Below are positions 1 through 7,965 of a stretch of 55,918 bases of DNA, in pieces; position 1 is the stretch's first letter; each line of letters starts with the position of its first letter. The stretch is from positions 1 to 55,918 of the forward strand of contig DATATI010000043.1 in the NCBI GenBank assembly GCA_036268875.1, written 5' to 3'. The translations under genes were made by a program, and so were the position numbers. Source of the DNA: Polyangia bacterium. Its GTDB lineage: Bacteria > Myxococcota_A > Polyangia > Fen-1088. The notes below the pieces were generated by a model that worked only from the letters and a program-made list of their open reading frames with translations, made no database searches and was not told the origin of the DNA.

Positions 1-159
1 GGCTCTCCTGACGTTCGAGTGGGTGCGTGAGACGCGGCTGGTGGCGTGAGTTGTCGACGGTGACGGTGCGCTCGGGCGCGTCCCCGGAGGTGGCTGAAAA
101 GTGCGCATGCAGGAGGCGGTACCCTGCGGCTTCTTGACGACCACGGAGCCACCACCCGC

Positions 160-1404
160 ATGCGCGCCACGACGTTACTTCGAATCATGTTTGTGTTGAA
201 ACTGACCCGCGTGACCCGAGCGAGCACCGGCCCGTTTGGCATCGTGGCCACCGTGGCACCGGCGACCCGCGTGCCGATCTGCTCGGGCTGCATGCACCGC
301 GCGCGATGGGCCTACGACAGGGACCGACGCGAGTGGCGCCACCTGGATGCCAGCGGGATGGAGACCACGCTGCGCTATGACCTGCGGCGCGTCGATTGTC
401 GTCGCTGCGGCGTGCGTACCGAGTTGGTGCCATGGGCGGACACGGGCTCGCGGTTCACGCGCGACTTCGAGGACCACGTCGCCTACCTCGCCCAGGGCAC
501 GGACCGCACGACGGTCGCCACGACGATGAGGATCGCCTGGAGGACGGTGGGCAGCATCGTCGCCCGCGTCGTCGCTCGCCTGCGCTCGGGCGACAGCCTC
601 GACGCCTTGGAGCATATCGGCGTCGACGAGCTGTCCTATCGGAAACACCACGAGTACATCACCGTAGTGCTCGACCACGGCGCCGGCCGCGTCGTCTGGG
701 CGGCGCCGGGAAAGAACGCGGCGACGCTCAAGGAGTTCTTCGCCGCGCTCGGAGCTGCGCGGTCCGCGAAGCTCAAGACGGTCACCATGGACATGTCGCA
801 GGCGTACATCAACGCCGTGCGCGCGTGCGCCCCGAACGCGCGCATCGTGTTCGATCGCTTTCACGTCCAGCGACTCGCACACGACGCCCTCGACGAGGTT
901 CGGCGCGACCAAATGCGCAAGCTCGTCGGTACCGACGAGGGCAAGTCGATCAAGAAGACCCGCTGGGCGCTGCACAAGAATCCCTGGAACCTGACCGGCC
1001 TCGAACACGACAGGATCGCGCAGGTGCAACGCGCCAACCGGCCGCTCTACCGCGCCTATTTGCTCAAGGAGTCGCTTGCCGGGATCCTCGGGCGCCATCA
1101 ACTCCACGTCGCCCGCACCAAGCTCCACGAATGGATCGCGTGGGCAGCACGATCGCGACTCCCCCCGTTCAAGAAGCTCGCGAAGACGATCCGCCGACAC
1201 CTCGACGGCATCCTCGGTCACATCGCGACTGGGCTCAGCAACGGTCCCGTCGAGGGCCTCAACGGCAAGATCAGAACGATTACCCGCCGCGCCTACGGCT
1301 TTCACAACGCCGGCAACCTCATCGCCTTCATCTTCCTCTGTTGCACCGGGCTCATCCTCCGTCCCGTCTTCAAGACGCCCGTTTCACACCCACTCGAATG
1401 TTAG
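160..1404 (+). CDS. ISL3-family transposase
   Basis: DDE transposase of 414 residues that cuts and joins the ends of its own insertion sequence. The N-terminus has a four-Cys zinc finger (C41, C44, C80, C83), followed by a helix-turn-helix stretch near residues 115-135. The catalytic triad is readable as D156 in GVDE, D211 in TMDMS and E365 in PVEGLN, with the FDRFHV block typical of the family just after D211. The length is normal and the frame is intact, so the element may be active. The ATG at 160 gives the longest frame. An ATG at 187 is an alternative, and no clear ribosome binding site decides between them. The stop lies 7 bases inside the right end of the element. Confidence 0.9.
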   Translation: MRATTLLRIMFVLKLTRVTRASTGPFGIVATVAPATRVPICSGCMHRARWAYDRDRREWRHLDASGMETTLRYDLRRVDCRRCGVRTELVPWADTGSRFTRDFEDHVAYLAQGTDRTTVATTMRIAWRTVGSIVARVVARLRSGDSLDALEHIGVDELSYRKHHEYITVVLDHGAGRVVWAAPGKNAATLKEFFAALGAARSAKLKTVTMDMSQAYINAVRACAPNARIVFDRFHVQRLAHDALDEVRRDQMRKLVGTDEGKSIKKTRWALHKNPWNLTGLEHDRIAQVQRANRPLYRAYLLKESLAGILGRHQLHVARTKLHEWIAWAARSRLPPFKKLAKTIRRHLDGILGHIATGLSNGPVEGLNGKIRTITRRAYGFHNAGNLIAFIFLCCTGLILRPVFKTPVSHPLEC

Positions 1405-1411
1405 GAGAGCC
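1387..1411 (-). repeat. Right terminal inverted repeat of the ISL3 element
   Basis: The reverse complement reads GGCTCTCCTAACATTCGAGT followed by GGGTG and pairs with bases 1-25 with two mismatches. Read on the plus strand, this end contains AGGAG. Confidence 0.85.
1403..1407 (+). promoter_or_regulatory. Shine-Dalgarno sequence carried by the IS end
   Basis: AGGAG lies within the right terminal repeat of the insertion sequence and ends 8 bases before the ATG at 1416, an ideal distance for a ribosome binding site. No other purine-rich site is available for that start codon because everything upstream is insertion sequence. Confidence 0.55.
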
Positions 1412-1415
1412 AGAA

Positions 1416-2159
1416 ATGCTCATGCGCGCGGTCGCCTTCGCCTTCGCCCTCACGGCGACGGTGGCGACGTCAGCCGTGGCGGCGACGCCGGCGATACCGG
1501 ACATGCCGACGGCATTCGTCACCGATCGCGCCGGGCTCTTGTCGGCGAACGTCGTCGGCAAACTGTCCACGCGCCTGGCGGCCTATCAGACCGCCACTGG
1601 ACATCAGATCCTGGTCTACGTCGACCATACGACGGCGGGTATCCCCATCGAGGATTGGGCCACGAAGGCTTTTGAGAAATGGCGCGTGGGCCGACGCGGC
1701 TTCGATGACGGCGCCATTGTGTTTCTCTTCGTTGACGATCGACGCCTGCGCATCGAGGTGGGCTACGGACTTGAAGGCCAAGTGCCCGATGCTCTGGCGG
1801 GACGAATCATCAATGAAGAGATTGCCCCTCGATTGAAGGCGGGCGATGGCGACGGCGCGGTGACCGCCGGAGTCGAGAGCCTGATCGCCGCCATCGGCGG
1901 TGACCCCGGTGGGGCAGCGAATCAAGGTCCGTTGCCCACACCAATTCCCGGTTGGTTGTTGGTGGTGGGCGGCATCTTGGTGGCGCTGATGATCGGCGGT
2001 TTGGTCACGCATCCCGCGCTGGCGGCCTGGTTGCTCATCAACATCGCTTCCGGGCGGGGCGGTCGAGGCGGGGGCTTTTCCGGTGGTGGATTCGGGGGCG
2101 GCGGATTTTCGGGCGGCGGCGGCCGCTCCGGTGGCGGGGGCGCGTCGGGATCATGGTGA
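1416..2159 (+). CDS. TPM-domain membrane protein (YgcG/Psb32-like)
   Basis: Exported membrane protein of 247 residues. A signal peptide (residues 1-23, ending SAVAA) is followed by a TPM domain (about 28-160), one transmembrane segment (about 183-203) and a Gly/Ser-rich tail of repeated GGGFSGG units. This is the standard layout of TPM/YgcG proteins, whose biochemical role is not settled (phosphatase or membrane-protein repair have been suggested for relatives). The start is chosen at ATG 1416, 8 bases after AGGAG in the IS end; ATG 1422 is the alternative. Upstream sequence in the same frame is the transposase gene read out of frame, not part of this protein. Its stop overlaps the next gene by 7 bases. 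Confidence 0.82.
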   Translation: MLMRAVAFAFALTATVATSAVAATPAIPDMPTAFVTDRAGLLSANVVGKLSTRLAAYQTATGHQILVYVDHTTAGIPIEDWATKAFEKWRVGRRGFDDGAIVFLFVDDRRLRIEVGYGLEGQVPDALAGRIINEEIAPRLKAGDGDGAVTAGVESLIAAIGGDPGGAANQGPLPTPIPGWLLVVGGILVALMIGGLVTHPALAAWLLINIASGRGGRGGGFSGGGFGGGGFSGGGGRSGGGGASGSW

Positions 2160-2596
2160 CGCCGCGACAAATCCACGGGATCGACGTGGCCCTGGTGAAG
2201 GCGGCGATCTGCCGCGCGGAACGCCTGACCTCAGGTGAAATTCGCGTCGCGGTGGCGCGGTACTATTTCTGGGGCAAGGTTGATCGCGCCGCCCAGCATG
2301 CGTTCAAGCGCTTGCGGATCGCCCACACCCGACAGCGAAACGGCGTCCTGATCTTCGTGGCGCCGCGGCGCCGTCAGCTGGCGGTGATCGGTGACGTCGG
2401 GATCAACGCGCGGGTGCCGGCGGCGTTCTGGCGCGAGCTGGTGGACACCGTCGGCGCTCATTCAAAAAAGGGAGATCTGACCGCCGGTCTGGTCGACGCG
2501 GTGGCGCGGGTGGGGACGATTCTGGCGGAGACCTTCCCCCCGTTGCCCGGCGTCAACGTGAACGAGCTTCCCGACACCGTGGTCGCGTTGCCCTAA
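2153..2596 (+). CDS. Second TPM-domain protein, soluble
   Basis: Protein of 147 residues that begins inside the end of the previous gene (ATGGTGA overlap), so the two are probably translated together. It contains a TPM-like domain over most of its length, with TSGEIRVAVARY near residue 30 and GVLIFVAPRRRQ near residue 70. It has no signal peptide or membrane segment. Pairs of a long membrane TPM protein and a short soluble one are common in bacteria. The function is unknown. Confidence 0.75.
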   Translation: MVTPRQIHGIDVALVKAAICRAERLTSGEIRVAVARYYFWGKVDRAAQHAFKRLRIAHTRQRNGVLIFVAPRRRQLAVIGDVGINARVPAAFWRELVDTVGAHSKKGDLTAGLVDAVARVGTILAETFPPLPGVNVNELPDTVVALP

Positions 2597-2644
2597 GCGC
2601 CGCCGACGCGATTGGTCTGTTCGGCGAAAGAAGAAACCCGCAGC

Positions 2645-2830
2645 CGCCCAGATGGCCGGAACATGAGCTGCCTGGCAAAGCCACAAGACCTCCTCCTGCA
2701 GTTCGGCCAGGCGCTCGAATCCCACTTCGACCGTCAGATCGCCCCGCGCGATCATGACGGCCAGGGGAGGCCGCCGCAGTCCCTCGATGAGAACGCCGGG
2801 AAGGTTCTCGAAGCCCGGGCACTCCGCCCG
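2645..2830 (-). pseudogene. Pyruvate kinase fragment
   Basis: About 60 codons on the minus strand translate to an unmistakable piece of the pyruvate kinase barrel: ENLPGVLIEGL, then VMIARGDLTVEVGFERLAEL, then QEEVLWLCQAAHVPAIWA. In complete enzymes this stretch holds the MIARGDL metal and substrate site. The homology stops abruptly after IWA and again upstream of the ENLP segment, so the active-site core is left without either flank. It lies in the gap between the TPM unit and the alcohol dehydrogenase, and no other part of the gene is visible nearby. Confidence 0.75.
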
Positions 2831-2869
2831 CAGGGAGCAAGGGATGAACGGCGTCCTTCACCGCGCGTC

Positions 2870-3940
2870 TTATGGTCTGATGGCGACCTTCATGACGCCG
2901 TCGCGCTGATGCGCGAAGAGATCGTAGGCGGTCTCGATCTCCGCCAGTCGGAAAGAATGCGTGACCAGATCGCAGAACGGGAATCGCTTGGCGGCCACGA
3001 TGGACATCAGTCGACGCATGCGTTCTTTACCGCCCGGACACAGCGACGTCACGATGGTGTGATCGCCCAATCCGGCCGCGAACGCGTCCAGCGGCAGGGT
3101 CAAATGCCCTGAATAGACGCCCAGGCTGGACAGGGCCCCGCCGGGACGGATGCTGCGCAGGGCATTCTCGAAGGTCGGACCCGTGCCCAGCGCTTCGATG
3201 GCGACGTCCACGCCTCCGCCGGTCAGACGTTTGATCTCGGCCACGACATCTTGCTCCTTGTAGTTCAGCACGACGTCAGCGCCCATCCGGCGCGCCATGT
3301 CCAGTCGTTTGGGGACGCTATCGACGCCGATGACCAGCGCCGCGCCACAAAGCTTGGCGCCCGCCGTGGCGCACAGGCCGATCGGTCCTTCGGCGAACAC
3401 CGCCACGGCATCGCCCAGGCGGACGTGGCCGTGTTCGGCGGCGGAAAACCCGGTCGACATGATGTCCGGGCACAACAGGACCTCTTCGTCAGAAAGCCCG
3501 TCGGGGATCTTGGCCAGGTTGGCCTGCGCGTTCGGAACCAGCACGTACTCGGCCTGACAGCCGTCGATGGTGTTGCCGAACCGCCAACCGCCGATGGCCT
3601 CATAGCCGTCGCCGCCGTGGCCGCACTGCGACCCTTGCCCTGACAGGCACGCGCGACATTGCCCGCACGGCGTGATGGCGCCGGCGATCACGCGATCGCC
3701 GACGGCGTAACCGGTGACACCAGGTCCCAGCGCCTCGATGACTCCCACCGGTTCGTGTCCCACGATCAATCCTTCGCGCACGGGGTACTCGCCCTTCAAG
3801 ATGTGCACGTCGGTTCCACAGATGGTGGTCAACGTGACCTTGATGAGAGCCTCGCCGACACTCGGTTGCCGACGCGGAACCTCGCGAATACCGATCTTTC
3901 CTTTTCCTTGAAATACTGCCGCCCGCATCGTGGTTGCCAT
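2870..3940 (-). CDS. Zinc-dependent alcohol dehydrogenase (MDR family)
   Basis: Cytosolic NAD(P)-dependent dehydrogenase of 356 residues in the medium-chain family. Catalytic zinc ligands are C41 (CGTD) and H62-E63 (GHEP). The structural zinc knuckle is C92, C95, C98 and C106. The Rossmann nucleotide site is the EGPIGLCATAG stretch near residue 175, followed by D at the end of strand two (GVDSVPKR). Full length suggests an active enzyme; the alcohol substrate cannot be read from sequence. The start at 3940 follows GGAGGGCACC, a good ribosome binding site; a longer open frame upstream lacks one. Transcribed alone, divergent from the TPM unit. Confidence 0.88.
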   Translation of the reverse strand: MATTMRAAVFQGKGKIGIREVPRRQPSVGEALIKVTLTTICGTDVHILKGEYPVREGLIVGHEPVGVIEALGPGVTGYAVGDRVIAGAITPCGQCRACLSGQGSQCGHGGDGYEAIGGWRFGNTIDGCQAEYVLVPNAQANLAKIPDGLSDEEVLLCPDIMSTGFSAAEHGHVRLGDAVAVFAEGPIGLCATAGAKLCGAALVIGVDSVPKRLDMARRMGADVVLNYKEQDVVAEIKRLTGGGVDVAIEALGTGPTFENALRSIRPGGALSSLGVYSGHLTLPLDAFAAGLGDHTIVTSLCPGGKERMRRLMSIVAAKRFPFCDLVTHSFRLAEIETAYDLFAHQRDGVMKVAIRP

Positions 3941-4172
3941 GGTGCCCTCCACCGTCGATCTCGTTGCATGGGTGGTGCCACCGCGCAGATTTGCCTTCAT
4001 TCGCATGGTAGGGCGCAAAAAGCGCCGTGTCGGCGGGCAATCGGCGCAAAACGCGCGCGTTGCCGGCCGGCCGGTGATTTCACGCCCCGGGTCTTGCCTG
4101 CCCTTGAAATGACCAGCGCCCCACGAGAGCTCGCGCTTGTCTCCTGGCGTCACTGATGGGTTCGTTCGATCG

Positions 4173-5840
4173 TCATCGGGGCAGGCGCGCGGCGAAGCTG
4201 GGCGCCGTCGCCAGCGACAGGTAGAAGTCGCGCAGACCGACCTGGCCCTGCGCGAGGCTGGCGCGTCCGTCCTCTGCCAGGCAGGTTTGGCCGCCCGCGC
4301 CGCCGAAGACGTAGCTGGCCAGGAGGCCGCTCACGCAGTCGGTGACCTCGGGCAGGGCCGCGAGCTTCGTCGCCAGATCTTCAAGGCCATCGAATGCGAG
4401 CGTCGTCGCGTCGTCGAGCGCGACGACGGCGTGGGTGTCAAGCGGATACCCGTTCTCGTTCACGCGATAGAGGCCCACGGCGTCGAAGTGCTCGAGCCCG
4501 TAGCCGAATGGTTCGAAGAGCTGGTGGCAGGCGGCGCAGCCGCCGTGGGCGTGCTGGGTCTCGTAGCGCTGGCGGGTGGTGTCGGCCGCGGGCGCGTCCT
4601 CGACCGCCGGCACGCCCAGCGGCCGCGCCAACGGCTGTCGACACAGGAGCTGCGCGTACACGAAGAGGCCGCGGAACGTCGGCGAGGTGAAGTCGTAGTG
4701 CGATCGGCTGGCCAGGATCGACGCTTGCGCGAGGAGTCCAACGCCGCGGCCGGCGGGGCGCTCGACGGCGGCGAAGTTCGTGACGCCCGCGCCGTAGCCA
4801 TAGAACGTCGCGAGATTGGAATCGAGGAAGGTCGTGCTGGTGGTGAGCAGATCCTTGACGCCGCCGCCGGTGAGGACGACGGCCTCCAGGAAACGCCGGG
4901 TTTCCTCGGCCAGGAAGGGCGCGACCAGCGTGGGGAACTCGGCCGCTCCAGCCCGGTCGGCGCCGAGGACGCGTTCGTAGCCCGACCACTCGCGGAAGAA
5001 CTGCATCAGCGCGTCCTGACCAGGCTGGGTGGCCAGCAGCGCCCGCGCCTCGACCGCGACGGCGTCGGGCGTGTCAAGCGTGCCGCGGCCGGCCTTGGCC
5101 AGGAGATCGGGGCCTGGTGTGCTGCCGCCGTAGGTGAAGGCGAGCTCGGTCGCGACCTCGTATTGATCCAGCCTGCCGGTGGCCCCGCCCAATTCGGAGC
5201 GGTAGAGGAACGCCGGCGACTGGAGCATGGCGATCAGCGCCCATTTCACGCCGAGCACGAACCCGGCGCGCGCGCCCACCGAGCGGAACGACGCCACCAG
5301 CTCGGCGCGCTCGTCGGCCGTCAACGGCCGCCGGTAGAGCGACGGCCCGAAGGTGTCGATGAACGTCCCGCCGCACGCGTCGTCCGCCGTGGTGGCGCAG
5401 GGGAGGATCGCCGTCAGGTGCGCTGAATCGGTGACCAGCGCCGCGACGTCCTTCGCCGTCGCCAGGATCTCGCGCGCGGTTTGTTCGCCCACCACCAACG
5501 TGCTGGCGTCGTTGCCGAACCCCAGCGGCGAGATCGGGTCGGGTCCGAGGTCGACGCCGCTCCACTGCGCGGCGATGGTCGGGAAAACGTCGCGGATGGC
5601 GTTCCCGAGCTCTTGACGCGTGAGCCGCCGCAACGTCGGTGGGGCCAGCTTCGAGGTCGCGCAGCGCGCGCGGGCGCCGTCCAGGCTGGGCGCGACGAGG
5701 TTGACGGTGGTCGGATAGGGCGACGCGGGCGCGCCTGGGGTTCCGCCCGCCCCTGAAACGGAATTGTCAAACGAACACGCCCCGAGCGCGCCGCTCAGCA
5801 AGCAGCAGAGCGCGACCCGGCACCAACCCGGCGCCGTCAC
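4173..5840 (-). CDS. DUF1592-type lipoprotein with CxxCH motif
   Basis: Predicted surface or periplasmic lipoprotein of 555 residues. The lipobox is LGAC near residue 22. The domain order of the family can be followed: a DUF1587-like start (RLTRQELGNAIRDVF, about 73-87), a DUF1595/DUF1592 middle (PSLYRRPLTADER, then SPAFLYRSE), a DUF1588 region with CAACH (GGCAACHQLFEPFGYG), and a C-terminal DUF1585 part. CAACH is a possible c-type heme attachment site. The gene starts with GTG and overlaps the DUF1552 gene upstream by 4 bases (GTGA), so the pair is translationally coupled. Known in Planctomycetes and Myxococcota; function not established. Confidence 0.85.
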   Translation of the reverse strand: MTAPGWCRVALCCLLSGALGACSFDNSVSGAGGTPGAPASPYPTTVNLVAPSLDGARARCATSKLAPPTLRRLTRQELGNAIRDVFPTIAAQWSGVDLGPDPISPLGFGNDASTLVVGEQTAREILATAKDVAALVTDSAHLTAILPCATTADDACGGTFIDTFGPSLYRRPLTADERAELVASFRSVGARAGFVLGVKWALIAMLQSPAFLYRSELGGATGRLDQYEVATELAFTYGGSTPGPDLLAKAGRGTLDTPDAVAVEARALLATQPGQDALMQFFREWSGYERVLGADRAGAAEFPTLVAPFLAEETRRFLEAVVLTGGGVKDLLTTSTTFLDSNLATFYGYGAGVTNFAAVERPAGRGVGLLAQASILASRSHYDFTSPTFRGLFVYAQLLCRQPLARPLGVPAVEDAPAADTTRQRYETQHAHGGCAACHQLFEPFGYGLEHFDAVGLYRVNENGYPLDTHAVVALDDATTLAFDGLEDLATKLAALPEVTDCVSGLLASYVFGGAGGQTCLAEDGRASLAQGQVGLRDFYLSLATAPSFAARLPR

Positions 5841-7201
5841 GCCTTGAGCTCCTCGATTTCAGAGACGGCTTGCCCGCCGATGTCGCTCAGCCGCGCGCCC
5901 ATGGCCGCCGCGATGGTCGCCAGCACGTCGGTGTGCGGCCGTTCGTCCTGCACTTGTACGACCTGGCCTCCGGGCTTGAAGTAACCAGCGCCGCCGCCGA
6001 TCAGCACCTGCGGCAGGTACGTGTAAAGCGAAGGCAGGCTGCCGATCATGAGCGGCTCGGCGTCGGAGTTGTGGGCGCTACCGTCGGAGATCTCGCTCAA
6101 GACGTAGACAATGCTGTTGTCGAGCACCGAGTGGGCCGGGTCGAGCGGATCCGGCTGCGCCAGGACAGCGAGCAGCTTGGCCGCCAGCCGGCCGATGAGC
6201 CACTGCTGCGCGCGGGCGTAGGGCTCGCGCGGATCGACGACGTGTGAAAGGCCCAGGTGATGCTCGGCCGGGATGCCGGGGCCGCCCAGAAAGTCGAACC
6301 GCAAGTCGCAGCGGGCGAACATCGCCTGCAGCGTGATGACGCGCGCCGCGCCACACACCATCGCGTTCGCCGCGACCTCGAGGTGGGCGTCGAGCACGTG
6401 CCCGAACGCGGTCGGGTCTAGCGGGTCGACGCCCGCGAGCGCGCTGGACGCCGGCAGCGTCGGCCGCGTCGGGCACGCCGTGGCGATCGGCGCGGGCGCG
6501 GTGGCAAGGCTCCGCAGAGCCTGCCGGTGAATGCCGAGCTTGCTCTGCTCGGCGGCGAGGCCCGTCACGTTTTGCGCGAGGCGCGCGACCTGCGCCTGCG
6601 CGAGCGCGAGCGCTTCCTGCTCGAACGCCGTCTCGTCCACGGCGGGCGTCGCGGACGCGCCGCCCGCCGCCGCGCCTCCGAACAGTTCATCGGCTGCCGC
6701 CAGCGGGCTTTCGAGCGCCCGGACCCAGGCCCCTCCGTGTTTGGCAAGGTACGAGTCCTGCGTGAACCCATTGGCGGGCGCGTACGGGTAAGCGCCCAGC
6801 ACGTGGGGCCTGACCCCCAGCGACTTCGCGATCGTGTAGTCGATCGAGTCCACGGTGCCGCCTTCGGGGAAACCCGTCAGCGCCGCGCGGATGGCGTTGT
6901 GATCGTGGGCGTCGTTGGCCATCGCAACACCGCGCAACACCGTCACCGACTGGCGATACGGCTCGAGCGGCGAGAAGCCGCCGATGCCGCTGGCGTTGAA
7001 GTCGAGCGCGCCGCTTGCTCCCACGGGATCGAAGTGCTCCCACGGCACGCCATGCGGGATGAAGAAGATGAACAGGCGCGGCGGACGCGGGATGGCCTGG
7101 GCGCGCGCCAGCCGCGACGAGCGAAAGGCGAGCGGCGCCGCCAGCCCAAGCCCGAGCGCCGCCATCGCCGTCCTGCGCGTCAGATCAGTGCGTTTCGCCA
7201 T
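5837..7201 (-). CDS. DUF1552 protein with Tat signal
   Basis: Exported protein of 454 residues that precedes its DUF1592 partner in one transcription unit. The N-terminus has a twin-arginine signal (TRRTAMAALGLGLAAPLAF), so it should be folded before export. The body carries the DUF1552 blocks FIPHGVPWEHFDPVG, LRGVAMANDAHDHNAIRAAL and, near the end, the VYVLSEISDGSAHNS motif related to DUF1501/sulfatase folds. Its conserved pairing with a putative cytochrome-like DUF1592 protein suggests a common exported complex, but that is inference. The ATG at 7201 is preceded by GGAAG. Confidence 0.85.
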   Translation of the reverse strand: MAKRTDLTRRTAMAALGLGLAAPLAFRSSRLARAQAIPRPPRLFIFFIPHGVPWEHFDPVGASGALDFNASGIGGFSPLEPYRQSVTVLRGVAMANDAHDHNAIRAALTGFPEGGTVDSIDYTIAKSLGVRPHVLGAYPYAPANGFTQDSYLAKHGGAWVRALESPLAAADELFGGAAAGGASATPAVDETAFEQEALALAQAQVARLAQNVTGLAAEQSKLGIHRQALRSLATAPAPIATACPTRPTLPASSALAGVDPLDPTAFGHVLDAHLEVAANAMVCGAARVITLQAMFARCDLRFDFLGGPGIPAEHHLGLSHVVDPREPYARAQQWLIGRLAAKLLAVLAQPDPLDPAHSVLDNSIVYVLSEISDGSAHNSDAEPLMIGSLPSLYTYLPQVLIGGGAGYFKPGGQVVQVQDERPHTDVLATIAAAMGARLSDIGGQAVSEIEELKA

Positions 7202-7216
7202 GCCCGGGCTTCCGCA

Positions 7217-7459
7217 TCACTTCTGGGACTGCGAATCGTGACCGGCGTCCTGGCGCTGATCATAGAGCGCGGCGTCCAGATAAGCCTTCGTGTCATTGGC
7301 GTCGAGGCGATCCTGGATCGAAGGCTGTCGGCCCAGCGGCCCCAGGAAAAGCATCCAGCGACGCGCGCGGGCCAACAACTGCGGGCGCGGCTTTCCCAGG
7401 CGCTCTTCATTGCAGGGTTCAAGACTCCCTGGCCGGCGAAAAGGATAGGCGCGAAGCCC
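7217..7459 (-). other. Possible remnant or small gene upstream of the DUF1552 gene
   Basis: An open stretch of 80 codons ending 15 bases before the DUF1552 start, with a protein-like translation (EERLGKPRPQLLARARRW, then RLDANDTKAYLDAALYD). A stop codon closes the frame at 7460-7462 and no ATG or GTG lies near its 5' end; the first ATG would give about 45 residues. I do not recognise it. It could be a decayed gene tail, a small operon leader, or chance. The rest of 7202-7579 holds no other convincing gene. Confidence 0.3.
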
Positions 7460-7579
7460 TCAGCGCTGCGGTTTGGTCCCCACCGCCCCGATCAATTCGC
7501 CAGGTCCGGCGAAACCGTCGCACGCGCGCAATGGGCTCGCTCCGACCACTACGGCAGCTATCCGCGCAGCTATGCAGTG

Positions 7580-7933
7580 ATGAACGGGAGCGGACCGTCT
7601 GCGGACGCGCCGCCGCCCGGCGCCCCGCAAGCCATCGAGGCTGGGTGCAGCTTCAGCTCCATGCAGATCCAGGACGCGCCCGGAGCCAGCCGCCTGGTGG
7701 CTTGTCCGCCCGGCTTTTCGACGAAGAGCGGACTGTGGGGCGCCGACGTGTACACCGGCGACTCTGGAATCTGCCGCGCCGCCATTCACGGGGGTTTCAT
7801 CTCCGACGCCGGTGGAATGGTGGTGGTCGCGCTGGACGTCGATCGCCCCGCCTATCGCGGCAGCGCCCGCAACGGGATCACGTCATCGGACGACGGCAAC
7901 TTCGCAAAGAGCTTTCGCCTGCAGCGACCCTGA
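7580..7933 (+). CDS. LCCL-domain protein
   Basis: Short protein (117 residues from ATG 7580) consisting almost wholly of a LCCL domain, the fold named after Limulus factor C, Coch-5b2 and Lgl1. The diagnostic blocks are CPPGF, GLWGADVYTGDSGICRAAI, HGGFISDAGGMVVV and YRGSARNGITS. The open frame runs further upstream without a stop, and the N-terminus is uncertain: no signal peptide is seen after the chosen ATG although such domains are normally extracellular. The gene could therefore be a truncated copy or start earlier at a non-ATG codon. It converges with the HAD-like gene, 32 bases away. Confidence 0.65.
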   Translation: MNGSGPSADAPPPGAPQAIEAGCSFSSMQIQDAPGASRLVACPPGFSTKSGLWGADVYTGDSGICRAAIHGGFISDAGGMVVVALDVDRPAYRGSARNGITSSDDGNFAKSFRLQRP

Positions 7934-7965
7934 CAATCGCTTGTCGGCTGGCGCGGCGTCCGGGA

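Larger units (their letters stand above)
1..1411 (+). mobile_element. ISL3-family insertion sequence, complete to the window edge
   Basis: A single transposase gene lies between imperfect terminal inverted repeats. The first 25 bases (GGCTCTCCTGACGTTCGAGT plus GGGTG) match the reverse complement of 1387-1411 at 23 of 25 positions. The left end coincides with base 1 of the window, so the left target duplication, expected to be about 8 bp in this family, cannot be seen. The right flank begins AGAAATGC. Length of about 1.4 kb and one open frame fit the family. The element stops 4 bases before the start codon of the next gene, so it inserted in, or replaced, that gene's leader. Confidence 0.88.

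Noticed and set aside
175-1305. Long minus-strand open frame across the ISL3 transposase
   Set aside because: It is the antisense of a clear transposase gene. High GC keeps this frame open, and the translation is Arg/Asp-rich with no recognisable family.
4137-5426. Plus-strand open frame of 429 codons across the DUF1592 gene
   Set aside because: The opposite strand encodes a full DUF1592 lipoprotein with signal peptide and conserved motifs; this frame has only low-complexity Glu/Arg/Gly content.
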